DNA from: Pseudomonadota bacterium
GTDB taxonomy: Bacteria > Desulfobacterota > Desulfobacteria > Desulfobacterales > RPRI01
NCBI GenBank assembly: GCA_018817425.1
Contig: JAHITX010000058.1
Span: 1-64,000 of the forward strand
Length of the DNA stretch: 64,000 nt
Reading direction: 5' to 3'
A model generated the notes under the pieces. It was not told the DNA's origin. It searched no databases and saw only the letters and a list, made by a program, of their open reading frames with translations. Of the stretch, positions 53,062 through 61,633 are shown piece by piece (within the stretch, counting starts at the first letter, position 1; every line of letters begins with the position of its first letter). The position numbers and the translations under genes were made by a program.

Positions 53062-53841
53062 TTATTTTTTCATATCAATTTCAGCAACTGCTTCCTGGAC
53101 AAGCCGGTGAACAATAGTATCTACCGTAACCAATTTTGCAGCCGAACCTGATACACCTAACATGGAAACCGCTTTTTTGCCGGTATCCATTTTTTTCTCT
53201 ATATAGCCGGTAGCTACTTGTTCGGAAGTTGAAGCATCCATTATTTTGTAACGCAGACCGACAAGCCACATTCCGGCAGCATCGCCTGTTTTGCTTGAGG
53301 ACAATACGGTTTCACCGATATTACCGGCTTTTCCGCCTACTACTGTATCAAAAATACTTCCTATAGCTTGCCCTGAAAATCCTGAAGTAGTGTCTGCAAC
53401 GTGTTCAGCTTTTAAAATATCAAATTTGATGAACCATTTGGTTGATTTAAATTTACCACGTTTAAATTTATTTAAAGCGGTTGCATCACCCATATTTACA
53501 GCAAGGTTGATCTCATTTAACATGGGGCCTAAATCAGAACGTTCAAGAACCATAAAATTGGCATTGCCCAGTTCCAACTCGGCAAAATCCGCTATATTGT
53601 TTGAGGTTACCTTCTGAATAAAAGTGGCATTACTACTTTTTATCTGTCCAGGCAATACTATTAGTGTTGGTCCTTTTTTTGATTTGTTCGTGTAGTCAAC
53701 AGGCTGATATATAACTGCGTCAGCTTCGGCATTGGCCTGCTGAAAAACCGAACCGCCGGTTGCAGACGGCACGCACCCTGATAAAAAGATCATCATTGAA
53801 ACAAAAAACACAGCTATGGCAAAGCACAAAATTTTTCTCAT
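53062..53841 (-). CDS. CsgG-like lipoprotein
   Basis: The product is 259 residues. The lipobox is LSGCVPS. The mature part carries a CsgG-type core (GPTLIVLPGQIKSSNATFIQ, NFMVLERSDLGPMLNEINLA, KSTKWFIKFDILKAEHVAD, WLVGLRYKIMDASTSEQVAT, GYIEKKM). CsgG-like lipoproteins form outer-membrane assemblies or help polysaccharide or fibre export. The usual curli genes are absent. It is the last gene of a leftward operon with two further periplasmic proteins, 63 bases after its neighbour, with AAGGAGAA before the ATG. Confidence 0.68.
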   Translation of the reverse strand: MRKILCFAIAVFFVSMMIFLSGCVPSATGGSVFQQANAEADAVIYQPVDYTNKSKKGPTLIVLPGQIKSSNATFIQKVTSNNIADFAELELGNANFMVLERSDLGPMLNEINLAVNMGDATALNKFKRGKFKSTKWFIKFDILKAEHVADTTSGFSGQAIGSIFDTVVGGKAGNIGETVLSSSKTGDAAGMWLVGLRYKIMDASTSEQVATGYIEKKMDTGKKAVSMLGVSGSAAKLVTVDTIVHRLVQEAVAEIDMKK

Positions 53842-53903
53842 TCTTTATTCTCCTTTATTAACTTTATATTAAGATTTAACTTACAAAATTTTTAATTATA
53901 AAA

Positions 53904-55340
53904 CTAAAAATCGGCAATATCTGATGTTCCGGTATTTTTATTCTTACCCAAATCAGGGTTCATTTCTGTAATCTTTTCCATTATCTTTGGATCTTTTACA
54001 ACCGCTTTGATTCTTTCCGGACTGGATGCCGAAAGCGAGGCCGGGGGCATGGTTTTTAATTTTTTCCGGATAGCTTCCGGTTTTTCACCCATATTTACCG
54101 TAATATTTGCTACATTTCCGTGATGGGAAGTAAGCTTGAACGCCTTAACGCCTAACTTAGCATTTATGGGTTTTAAGACATTGGCATTTATTATCTGGGC
54201 AATATTGCTGCTGTTTCCGGCAAATTCGATCTCATAATACGATAAACCTTGCGCATTAAAGTTTCTGAAATCGACATTTAATATAGGTCTGAGTCCGATA
54301 AGCTCCTTTTTTAATAATACTCCTGTATCATAATCAGGCAAACCGGTAAGTTGCACCTGCATGATTTGTGAAGGTTTGGAAAGATGGTCATTAAAAAAAT
54401 CTTCGGAAAATTCATGTCCGATCAAAGTTCCTATAGCCTGGATAGCTTCATCCTCATCAGTCCAGCTCTGTTTTTTCGGTACCTTGTTGTTAAAATAGAT
54501 TTCTTCTCCGGTATGGTTGTTGATGCATTTTACCGTCCATGATGTGAGAATATGTTTTGTCAGTGTAATGCCGGATGCTTTCAGTCTTATCGAGTTTGCT
54601 TTAAATTTTGCTTCACCTATTACCGAAAAATCGGCAATCCGCCGTTTGGAGTCTGTTTTGGCAAGTTCACCACGAAGCATTTTTGTATAATCTTCAGACC
54701 ATACCCTGTAACCGAATTTAACGAAATGCTCTTTAAGTACATTTTCGGCAATTTGAGATGCTTCAGGAGGAGTGTCGGAACCACGTTTTGAGTCCCTTAC
54801 AAGCACTGCAACCGATATTGTAGGATTACCGCTTTCTTTAATAAGACTAAGGCGGTTTTCTTTAGACATGGTTTTTATGGCGCTTTTAACATCACTTAGA
54901 AAAACTTCTGCCTTGATAAACATGTGCATGAGACCGTCTTCACCAAGTGTGGGAGATGTCTCTTTTATTATCCGCTTTATCAACCCCTTGCTTTTGGTAA
55001 GAATTTTATCATTTATCAGCATGTAATTTTCAACAAGAGTTGAGCTGTCAACATATGTGCCTACAGCTTTTTCAACAACCTGTCTTCTGGCATCACGGCG
55101 CAGATCGTCTATCATCAAGCCTTTATCACTTTTGTATATATCGGCATTGGGATCGGCAAGACCTTCGGCGGATACGATTATTGTATTCGCTTCAGTTTTA
55201 TCTGCCGCCATTACCTGGTTTTGGTTGAAAAAAAATATGTAAGATAAAAGAATAAAAAATAAAAAAAAGTTAATCTTTAAATTCGGCGTTAATACATCTT
55301 TTAATGTTTTTGTTCCGGCATATAAAGGTTTTATTTTCAA
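53904..55340 (-). CDS. Uncharacterised periplasmic protein of a CsgG-linked operon (FlgT-like N-terminal part)
   Basis: The product is about 478 residues with a probable TTG start at 55340, six bases after GGGGG; the frame opens at 55355. A signal peptide spans the KINFFLFFILLSYIFFFNQ region to VMAAD. Residues 60-150 (ARRQVVEKAVGTYVDSSTLV, KSKGLIKRIIKE) recall the N-terminal domain of FlgT-like periplasmic proteins. The rest contains ASQIAENVLKEHFVKFGYRV and a late LTSHHGNVANITVNMGEK. It lies between two other envelope proteins in a tight operon. Function unknown; an outer-membrane assembly role is inferred from FlgT-like and CsgG-like neighbours. Confidence 0.62.
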   Translation of the reverse strand: MKIKPLYAGTKTLKDVLTPNLKINFFLFFILLSYIFFFNQNQVMAADKTEANTIIVSAEGLADPNADIYKSDKGLMIDDLRRDARRQVVEKAVGTYVDSSTLVENYMLINDKILTKSKGLIKRIIKETSPTLGEDGLMHMFIKAEVFLSDVKSAIKTMSKENRLSLIKESGNPTISVAVLVRDSKRGSDTPPEASQIAENVLKEHFVKFGYRVWSEDYTKMLRGELAKTDSKRRIADFSVIGEAKFKANSIRLKASGITLTKHILTSWTVKCINNHTGEEIYFNNKVPKKQSWTDEDEAIQAIGTLIGHEFSEDFFNDHLSKPSQIMQVQLTGLPDYDTGVLLKKELIGLRPILNVDFRNFNAQGLSYYEIEFAGNSSNIAQIINANVLKPINAKLGVKAFKLTSHHGNVANITVNMGEKPEAIRKKLKTMPPASLSASSPERIKAVVKDPKIMEKITEMNPDLGKNKNTGTSDIADF

Positions 55341-55385
55341 GTTGTACCCCCACAATAATTTAATATTCTGATTCTTGATTTTTTC

Positions 55386-56039
55386 TTATTTACTGCAAAC
55401 CTCTTTGAAAAGATCCGATATTAAACCGGCTGAGTTTGTTCTGACCAGTTTAAGTGCGGTAGCTGTAGTATTAGAGTCTGAAAAAACCGCATCACTTAAC
55501 ATACCTGAAGCCAGATTTCTTCCTTTTTCGTCAACAACTGTCAGGCTAAGAGTAAGAAAGATTTCATCGATACCGATTACGGGATTTTTTTGTGTTCTTG
55601 TTGATATCAAACCTTTTAAAAAATATTTTGCGCTCAGCCTCGTTGCGGCACTTGCTGCTGCATCAATATCATTTGATAGAAAAGCTTCCTGTTCGGCTTT
55701 TACTATCTGGCTGTTAATTTCTTCAGGCGTATATGTTTTTAAGCCAAGTTGATTTAACTGTTCGTTCAATGCTTCTGCAAGGTGGCTGCTTGAGCTTGAT
55801 TTTATTTTATACCTGCCTTCGATAACCTCTTCACCGACCATAACAGCAATTTTTTTATTTTTAAGACATTTAAGTTCATTTTTTAAATCATCGGAAATAT
55901 TTTCAGCAGCAATTTCGGAACTATCTTCTTTTTCATATTCGGAAAAAGTAAAAGGCCATGCCGCAGATACTCTGAAAATGCAAAAAAAAGATATAATAAT
56001 AAAGGCAACTTTAATTTTATTAATTGGCAATTCATTCAT
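55386..56039 (-). CDS. Uncharacterised periplasmic protein, head of the CsgG-linked operon
   Basis: The product is 217 residues, with AAGGA before the ATG. A signal peptide ends near FRVSAAWPF. The mature part has KNKKIAVMVGEEVIEGRYKI and LAEALNEQLNQLGLKTYTPE, EINSQIVKAEQEA, then SAKYFLKGLISTRTQ and IFLTLSLTVVDEKGRNLASG, resembling the nucleotide-free alpha/beta core of CsgG- or LpoB-like lipoproteins but without a lipobox Cys. It overlaps by eight bases a 34-residue reading frame upstream. No specific function assigned. Confidence 0.62.
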   Translation of the reverse strand: MNELPINKIKVAFIIISFFCIFRVSAAWPFTFSEYEKEDSSEIAAENISDDLKNELKCLKNKKIAVMVGEEVIEGRYKIKSSSSSHLAEALNEQLNQLGLKTYTPEEINSQIVKAEQEAFLSNDIDAAASAATRLSAKYFLKGLISTRTQKNPVIGIDEIFLTLSLTVVDEKGRNLASGMLSDAVFSDSNTTATALKLVRTNSAGLISDLFKEVCSK

Positions 56040-56136
56040 CCTTGTATACTCCGATTTTTGGCTCTGAAGGTTTATTTTTTCTTCCGATTAGAATGAAACT
56101 TCCGGCAAAAGCCAAAACCATGCGATCTATTGTCAT
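56032..56136 (-). CDS. Short DUF2892-like frame (34 residues), coupled to the operon below
   Basis: The ATG at 56136 follows GGGGG and encodes MTIDRMVLAFAGSFILIGRK, the normal N-terminus of small DUF2892/YgaP-type membrane proteins, but it stops after 34 residues without the second helix. The stop overlaps the next start (ATGAATGA), so it may act as a translational leader for the operon or be a truncated relic. Confidence 0.4.
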   Translation of the reverse strand: MTIDRMVLAFAGSFILIGRKNKPSEPKIGVYKDE

Positions 56137-56163
56137 ATCGGCCCCCTTGCTTTGTCTTGTTGG

Positions 56164-56955
56164 CTAAAAATGGCATTCTTTCAATAAGCTGTCAATATCC
56201 ATATCATCTCTTATCCCAAAACGTGTTAGCGTAAAATCATATTTTACAGGATCATCCGGCATAATCTTTTTGAAACCGGAAGTAATTTCAAGAGCCGTTA
56301 CAATATTTGCTTGTTTTCTGTTTGTAAAACCAAGCAGGCGCCCAATTTTGTGCATGTGAACATCAAGCGGGATAATAAGCATTGAAGTTGGTATCATATC
56401 CCAACCTCCCGGATCAACATTATCTTTTCGGATCATCCAGCGCAAAAAAAGATGAAGTCTCTTGCAGGCGCTGCCTTTTTCCACTACCGGAACAAGATGC
56501 CCAGGGCTGGCATTGCAACCTGAAACAATTTTTTTTGCAAAAAATTCCATACTGCCAAGGATGGTTTCATCATTATCTTTTATTCCTTTTAAGAAACACT
56601 CGTACAATGACCCGTACTCCATAAGAATATATTTTAAGCCGGTCAATGCAGCATAGAGATTTTTATCATCAGCAAACCTGTGCTTGAAACCTTTAAAAGT
56701 TTTTTTAATAACTGTTGGTTTTGAATTTACTAAAAATGAGTAAGGAGAAGACCCCATTTTATCGAGAACGGAAGAAACACTTTTTAAAATCTGTGCAACC
56801 CTTCCATATGCAAGCGATGAAGCAATAAATCCTGCAATTTCTCTATCCTTGATTTCACTGTAATTATAGAGAAACTCGAGAGGATCAGGATGCACATATT
56901 CTCTTTTGTTATATCTGCAATAAAGATCTTCAAGTACATTTTTCATATCGCTCAA
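56164..56955 (-). CDS. DUF2400 / TIGR02757 family protein
   Basis: The product is 263 residues. Diagnostic blocks are DREIAGFIASSLAYGRVAQI, FKHRFADDKNLYAALTGLKY, KRLHLFLRWMIRKDNVDPGG, WDMIPTSMLIIPLDVHMHKI and LGFTNRK, all typical of TIGR02757 proteins of about 250-260 residues in Bacteroidota and deltaproteobacteria. The fold looks all-alpha and related to HhH DNA glycosylases by the LDVHMHKIGRLLG helix-hairpin segment, but this is an inference. A TTG (56955) after AAGG or an ATG at 56946 could be the start. Biochemical role unknown. Confidence 0.82.
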   Translation of the reverse strand: MSDMKNVLEDLYCRYNKREYVHPDPLEFLYNYSEIKDREIAGFIASSLAYGRVAQILKSVSSVLDKMGSSPYSFLVNSKPTVIKKTFKGFKHRFADDKNLYAALTGLKYILMEYGSLYECFLKGIKDNDETILGSMEFFAKKIVSGCNASPGHLVPVVEKGSACKRLHLFLRWMIRKDNVDPGGWDMIPTSMLIIPLDVHMHKIGRLLGFTNRKQANIVTALEITSGFKKIMPDDPVKYDFTLTRFGIRDDMDIDSLLKECHF

Positions 56956-57010
56956 TTTCTTTGCCTTGCTAGCGTAAATGAACTTTGCAGTTGTAAATAT
57001 TTCACAAGCA

Positions 57011-59518
57011 TTATGATTCTACTTTACCAATTGATGGCGTTATCTTCAATTCTTTCCCATCTGTTGACATTTCTATAGCTCCGCTTTCATCTGTGCGGTA
57101 TATATTACACATTCTTTTTTCATATCTATCAAGTATCACCGGATGCGGGAAATTATATCTGTTTTTCCAGCCAGCTGATATAATAGCAATTTCCGGATTT
57201 ACTTTATCAATAAACTTTTGTGAGCTGGAAGTTTGACTTCCGTGGTGAGGTACGATGACAACAGTACTTTCAAGTAATCCATCGGCAGCTCTTATAAGGC
57301 CAGCTTCTCCTTTGGCCTTTATATCTCCTGTAAAGAGAAACGATTTTGTGCCAAATACTGTTTTTAAAACAAGTGAACTGTTGTCACCTTTTCTCCATAT
57401 ATCTTTTTTCTCCATAAATTCTGCTTCAGGATACAGTATTTTAAACATCACCCCGTTTATGGTTCTTTCTTTATTTATATCGTTATAATCCTGCATTTTG
57501 ATATTTTTCTTTTTTATAATCTCAAGAAAATTATTATACCCAAGACTATTCTTTGCTTCACCATTAAACCATATTTCTTTTACATGAAAATTCTCGGCAA
57601 TATATAAAAGGCCGTTTAAATGATCACTGTCAGTATGCGAAAGAACAAGGGTATCCACAGTATTTATTTTCTTTTTCCACAAAAAAGGAGCTAATATATA
57701 ACGCCCCACGTCAAATACTGAATTATCTGAAAATCCGCCTCCGTCAACAAGAACATTATAGCCGCCCGGAAGTTCAAGAAGAGAAGAAGTCCCCTGGCCT
57801 ACATCAATAACCGTAACTTTCAAATCCTTGTGGAAAAATCTTTTATCAAGCCAGTACCATGAATCGGCGTATCCTGCAATTATCAGAAATATTAATGCAA
57901 ATAAAGGCGCTCTTAATCTGATTGATTCAAGGATACCGCTGCTTTTTATAGTTTCTTTTCTTATTAAGATTCTTTTTAAAATCACAAAAAGCGTAAATAA
58001 AAGTAAATAGTACCAGACTATTTCAAAAACACTTGGTGTAATGGTTTTAAGAGCTGCAAAAGGCAAATCTGCAAAATATTTAATAAGGCCAAGAGCAATT
58101 TCCAAAACTACTGAAGCTGCCTTTAAAAGCCACATAGAAAAAATGCTGCTTATGGGATAAATACAAAAAGAAAGAAGCCCGGCAGGTACAGCCACAAATC
58201 CGATCAATGGCACGGCGATACAATTTGTAAAAAGACCGACTAATGAAATCTGATTAAAGTAATACATTACAAGAGGTAAAGTGCCTATTATCGCAAAGAA
58301 TGAAACAAGAAAAAAAGCAGCGGTTTTTCTTTTTATGCCGGAAAGCCAGCCTTTATCATATTCACTTTTTTTGTTTTTCCTGTAAATCGTATAATTCATT
58401 CCAAGAATAATAAAAAAAACCGATATAAAAGAAAGTTGAAAAGATATCATAAAAAGAGTGGGGGGATAAAAAGCAAGTATCAGCAATGCAGCAACAGCAA
58501 GAGTATTTATTGCATCCTGATCCTTTTCTATAAAAAAGCTTACAAGAAAAACCGAAACCATAATAACCGCCCTCTGAGTTGAAGGCGACATTCCTGCAAT
58601 CAGCCCGTAAAGTATTACAGGAAACAAGGATAAAATTGCAGCGCCCTTTTTTGTCCATGCATTCCAAAGAAAAAAATTAAAATAAGAAAGTATAGTCTTA
58701 AAAAGCAGAAAGCTTACAGCTGCAACAATTCCGATATGAAGACCTGAAATAGCCAATACATGGCTTGTTCCGGTACGGTTGAAATCCTCACGTATTTGTC
58801 TGGAAATAAAGTTTTTATCTCCTATTATAAGCGCTTTTAAAACTCCGGCTTCTGCGGCAGGAACGGATTTATCGATTAATATTGAAAACTTTTTACGCGC
58901 ATTTTCGATAAGCCGCTTTCCTGATATATTCTCCTCTTCTTTTTCTATTCTTATCTTATCTCCGGCAACATAAGCAGTACCGCTTATACCTTTAAAGCTC
59001 ATATACCTTTTATAATCAAAACTTCCTGGGTTATTAAAATTTCTTATGGATCTGATTTTGCTTTTAAACCAAACTTTGTCACCTATCGATATATCAGAAA
59101 TATTTTTGAATACCTTGACGTTTATCATTCCCGATACGGAAACAATTTTCCTGTTATCTTCTATCTCTTTTACAAGTAACACAAATGAAAGTCTGTTGTT
59201 TTTGATTTCAGGGCTCTCAATTACCTGGCCGGATATATTTATAGGGGCACTGTCGGCATAATAAGATATGTGGGAAGGAGAAAGTTTGTTATAAAGCCAG
59301 GGCTGGATTGAAAGGTATCCAAGAAAGATAAACAGAATGATCGGAAGAATAACGGTTGATTTTTTTCTTATAATTTTTATGAGTAGAAATACAAAACAAG
59401 AAACTGTAAAAAGATATGCCCATAAGCTATAGCCTGGCAAAAGGAGGCCGCATGATATGCCTGTTATCAAAGATACCAAAAGCGGGATAATAGGGCGATA
59501 ATAGATATTGTCGGTCAT
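57011..59518 (-). CDS. comEC: ComEC/Rec2 family competence DNA channel
   Basis: The product is 835 residues, full length. N-terminal membrane helices and the DUF4131 region (ISGQVIESPEIKNNRLSFVL) are followed by the Competence domain (LKALIIGDKNFISRQIREDF, NRTGTSHVLAISGLHIGIVA, LYGLIAGMSPSTQRAVIMVS). A C-terminal metallo-beta-lactamase-like domain has VIDVGQGTSSLLELPGG, LSHTDSDHLNGLLYIAENF, FTGDIKAKGE and VPHHGSQTSSS. It moves single-stranded DNA across the inner membrane in natural transformation. No other competence gene is in the window. Its intactness amid many decayed genes suggests it is used. Confidence 0.9.
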   Translation of the reverse strand: MTDNIYYRPIIPLLVSLITGISCGLLLPGYSLWAYLFTVSCFVFLLIKIIRKKSTVILPIILFIFLGYLSIQPWLYNKLSPSHISYYADSAPINISGQVIESPEIKNNRLSFVLLVKEIEDNRKIVSVSGMINVKVFKNISDISIGDKVWFKSKIRSIRNFNNPGSFDYKRYMSFKGISGTAYVAGDKIRIEKEEENISGKRLIENARKKFSILIDKSVPAAEAGVLKALIIGDKNFISRQIREDFNRTGTSHVLAISGLHIGIVAAVSFLLFKTILSYFNFFLWNAWTKKGAAILSLFPVILYGLIAGMSPSTQRAVIMVSVFLVSFFIEKDQDAINTLAVAALLILAFYPPTLFMISFQLSFISVFFIILGMNYTIYRKNKKSEYDKGWLSGIKRKTAAFFLVSFFAIIGTLPLVMYYFNQISLVGLFTNCIAVPLIGFVAVPAGLLSFCIYPISSIFSMWLLKAASVVLEIALGLIKYFADLPFAALKTITPSVFEIVWYYLLLFTLFVILKRILIRKETIKSSGILESIRLRAPLFALIFLIIAGYADSWYWLDKRFFHKDLKVTVIDVGQGTSSLLELPGGYNVLVDGGGFSDNSVFDVGRYILAPFLWKKKINTVDTLVLSHTDSDHLNGLLYIAENFHVKEIWFNGEAKNSLGYNNFLEIIKKKNIKMQDYNDINKERTINGVMFKILYPEAEFMEKKDIWRKGDNSSLVLKTVFGTKSFLFTGDIKAKGEAGLIRAADGLLESTVVIVPHHGSQTSSSQKFIDKVNPEIAIISAGWKNRYNFPHPVILDRYEKRMCNIYRTDESGAIEMSTDGKELKITPSIGKVES

Positions 59519-59711
59519 ACACTAAGACCTTTAAAAAATGTCAAATCATAATGGTTCCATCATTCTTGATGAAACTGTAAAAATGCTGAAAACATCATCA
59601 TTTTTAGCTGGTTCAATCCAGGACAGCGAATGCAGTTAGTAAGATTTAAAAATTACCAAAGAATATAACAGGTAACATTGTAGGTGCAAGTGAAAAATTC
59701 AGGTTTTAAAG

Positions 59712-59900
59712 TTAATGCCTGGGATGATTTCCGTTCATCTCCGGCATAACCAAATCTGTTATCAGAAGATCTGCTGAAATATGTCTATCTTTAACAAGTT
59801 CAAGTGCTTCTTTTCCATTGGAAGCTTCAAAAACCTGATAGCCAAAATCTTTTAAAAAGGCTAATATCTGGCGGGTTAAATTTTCAGCCGATTTTCAGGC
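59712..59900 (-). pseudogene. Response-regulator receiver domain fragment
   Basis: On the minus strand the frame reads AENLTRQILAFLKDFGYQVF, EASNGKEALELVKD, then DLLITDLVMPEMNGNHPRH and a stop. The phospho-acceptor Asp of ITDLVMPEMNG is present, but the first strand with its acidic pair and everything after the Asp loop are lost. It is a clipped relic, possibly the tail of a hybrid kinase whose rest was deleted. Confidence 0.7.
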
Positions 59901-59979
59901 TTTTAAAATAGATATTAAACATATTTTCCAATGGTTATTTCTTTTTTAATAGAATTTTCAAATAATATATTTTATAAAT

Positions 59980-60229
59980 GTGTCGGAAATCTTTACATTA
60001 ATTATTTAAAATATTGACAATATTAGAATTATTATATTATTAATACTTGTTTTAACGACTTGGTTATGTGTAATTATATATAATTATGCAGTACGGTGTC
60101 GGAAATCTTTACATTAATTATTTAACATATTGACAATATGAAAACTATATTATTTTTAATACTTGTTTTAACGACTTAATTATATGAAATTATATATAAC
60201 TATGCAGTCTGGTGTCGGAATAGTTTACA
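59980..60229 (+). repeat. 116-bp tandem repeats carrying GTGTCGGAAATCTTTACA sites
   Basis: Sites start at 59980, 60096 and 60212, exactly 116 bases apart. The first two repeat units are closely similar over their full length; the third keeps the GTGTCGGAAnnnTTTACA core and then diverges. Position upstream of a sigma-54-type promoter suggests enhancer binding sites. Confidence 0.75.
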
Positions 60230-60333
60230 ATCATGAATATGCAAAAATGATTCGTGTAATCTTGAGAAATACCTAACGAATATTTTACTGTATTTACAAA
60301 GACTTTATAAATATTATATAAAATAATTGTTGT

Positions 60334-60348
60334 TGGCACATCTGATGC
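60334..60348 (+). promoter_or_regulatory. Sigma-54 (RpoN) type promoter
   Basis: TGGCAC-N5-ATGC, with GG and GC twelve bases apart as required, against the consensus TGGCAC-N5-TTGC. It lies 60 bases upstream of the PEP-CTERM start and about 105 bases after the nearest TGTCGG site. Confidence 0.65.
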
Positions 60349-60407
60349 TTGATATGTGCTTTCAATGTTTAATAGCAATACTATGTTTAAAATTTGGAGA
60401 CAATATT

Positions 60408-61448
60408 ATGAAAAAATTTTTGAAAATATTAATATCTTTAATATCTGTGTTTTTAATTATAAATGCAACAGCATTTGCCGCACTAATTATATCCGACGGT
60501 TCTGATGGAGCTTTTAATCCGGTGGGTTCGCTTGTTACTTTGGACCTGCCTGCTGATGGCATCTTCAATTTTACTACTATAAACATACCTGCAGGTGTAA
60601 CTGTGAAATTCAACCGAAATACATCAAACACCCCGGTTTATTTTGCAGCAACAGGAAATGTGAATATAAACGGAGTAATTGACGTTTCTGCAACGGCCAC
60701 TAATGTAATTGTAAATGTGCCAAATAATCCGAAACAGACGGGAGGGCCGGGAGCATACAACGGAGGAGTCGGCGGAAATGGAAATACTCCTGTGGGAAGT
60801 AATGGAGGTGGACCTGGTGGAGGTGGAGGAGGTTATTCTGCCGGTGGAGCTGGTAATGCAATTCCCGGCAATCAGGCAACAAAATACAGTACGGAAAGCG
60901 GCAAGGGATATGCCGGGCCGGCTGTATCTTATCCGCAAAACTTAGCCGGAGGTTCAGGCGGCGGTGGCGGTAGTGCGATTTATAAGTTTGGATGGTATAG
61001 CGGTGGATATGGTGGCGGTGGCGGTGGCGCTATTCAGATATCCACTATAGGTAATATCGATATAGTAGGAGCAATTCTGGCAAATGGCGCCAATGGCGGT
61101 TGGTCATACGCAACAGCCTTGGCCTACGCCGGAGCCGGTGGTGGTGGAAGCGGCGGCAATATGGAACTTTTTGCAAATGCCATAACCCTTGGCGAGAACG
61201 CGCTGATTCAGGCTCTGGGCGGATATGGCGGTGGATTGGGCACTCAGCCTTATTCAAATGATCCGGCTGCATATTCCAGCGGAGCAGACGGAGGAATGGG
61301 CTATGTGAAATTCAGTGCGAATACTCTTGATTTGAAAGGCACGATTGATGCTGCTGTGATTCCGATTCCGGGTGCTGTTTGGCTCTTTGGTTCCGGTTTA
61401 ATCGGACTTGTTGGTTTTAGGAGAAACCACCGAAAGAAAAATCTGTAA
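60408..61448 (+). CDS. Glycine-rich PEP-CTERM-type surface protein
   Basis: The product is 346 residues from the ATG at 60408 (TTGGAGA upstream), which opens directly into a signal peptide ending TAFAALI. The body is very Gly-rich (GGPGGGGGGYSAGGAGNA, GGSGGGGGSAIYKF, GYGGGGGGAIQI), with beta-helix-like spacing. The C-terminus is the exosortase sorting signal: IPIPGAVWLFGSGLIGLVGF followed by basic RRNHRKK, a PEP-CTERM variant with P-x-P. It would be processed by an exosortase/EpsH system tied to exopolysaccharide, encoded elsewhere. Transcription probably uses the sigma-54 promoter upstream. A strong terminator follows. Confidence 0.85.
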   Translation: MKKFLKILISLISVFLIINATAFAALIISDGSDGAFNPVGSLVTLDLPADGIFNFTTINIPAGVTVKFNRNTSNTPVYFAATGNVNINGVIDVSATATNVIVNVPNNPKQTGGPGAYNGGVGGNGNTPVGSNGGGPGGGGGGYSAGGAGNAIPGNQATKYSTESGKGYAGPAVSYPQNLAGGSGGGGGSAIYKFGWYSGGYGGGGGGAIQISTIGNIDIVGAILANGANGGWSYATALAYAGAGGGGSGGNMELFANAITLGENALIQALGGYGGGLGTQPYSNDPAAYSSGADGGMGYVKFSANTLDLKGTIDAAVIPIPGAVWLFGSGLIGLVGFRRNHRKKNL

Positions 61449-61472
61449 ACATTTAAAATATATTAAAATTAG

Positions 61473-61515
61473 AACTCCAGTTTGCTATATTTTCTTTTAG
61501 CAAACTGGAGTTTTT
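61473..61515 (+). terminator. Intrinsic terminator after the PEP-CTERM gene
   Basis: AACTCCAGTTTGCT and its perfect complement (14-base arms) around a 12-base loop, ending in five T. Confidence 0.88.
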
Positions 61516-61633
61516 GCTTAAAGGGCGTCTTAAGTTCAGGCATGCGGGTCCGCACCGGGCAGATCGATATTAGAGCTATTAGATTCACATCTTGAATATC
61601 TGTAATCCTCAATTCTGACAACTATCTATTATT

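Larger units (their letters stand above)
59519..60407. promoter_or_regulatory. 0.9-kb region with a receiver relic, 116-bp tandem repeats and a sigma-54-type promoter
   Basis: 59519-59711 shows nothing recognisable. 59712-59900 is a receiver-domain relic on the minus strand. 59980-60229 holds two 116-bp tandem repeats and the head of a third, each beginning GTGTCGGAAATCTTTACA-like. 60334-60348 is a sigma-54-type promoter for the PEP-CTERM gene. Confidence 0.65.
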
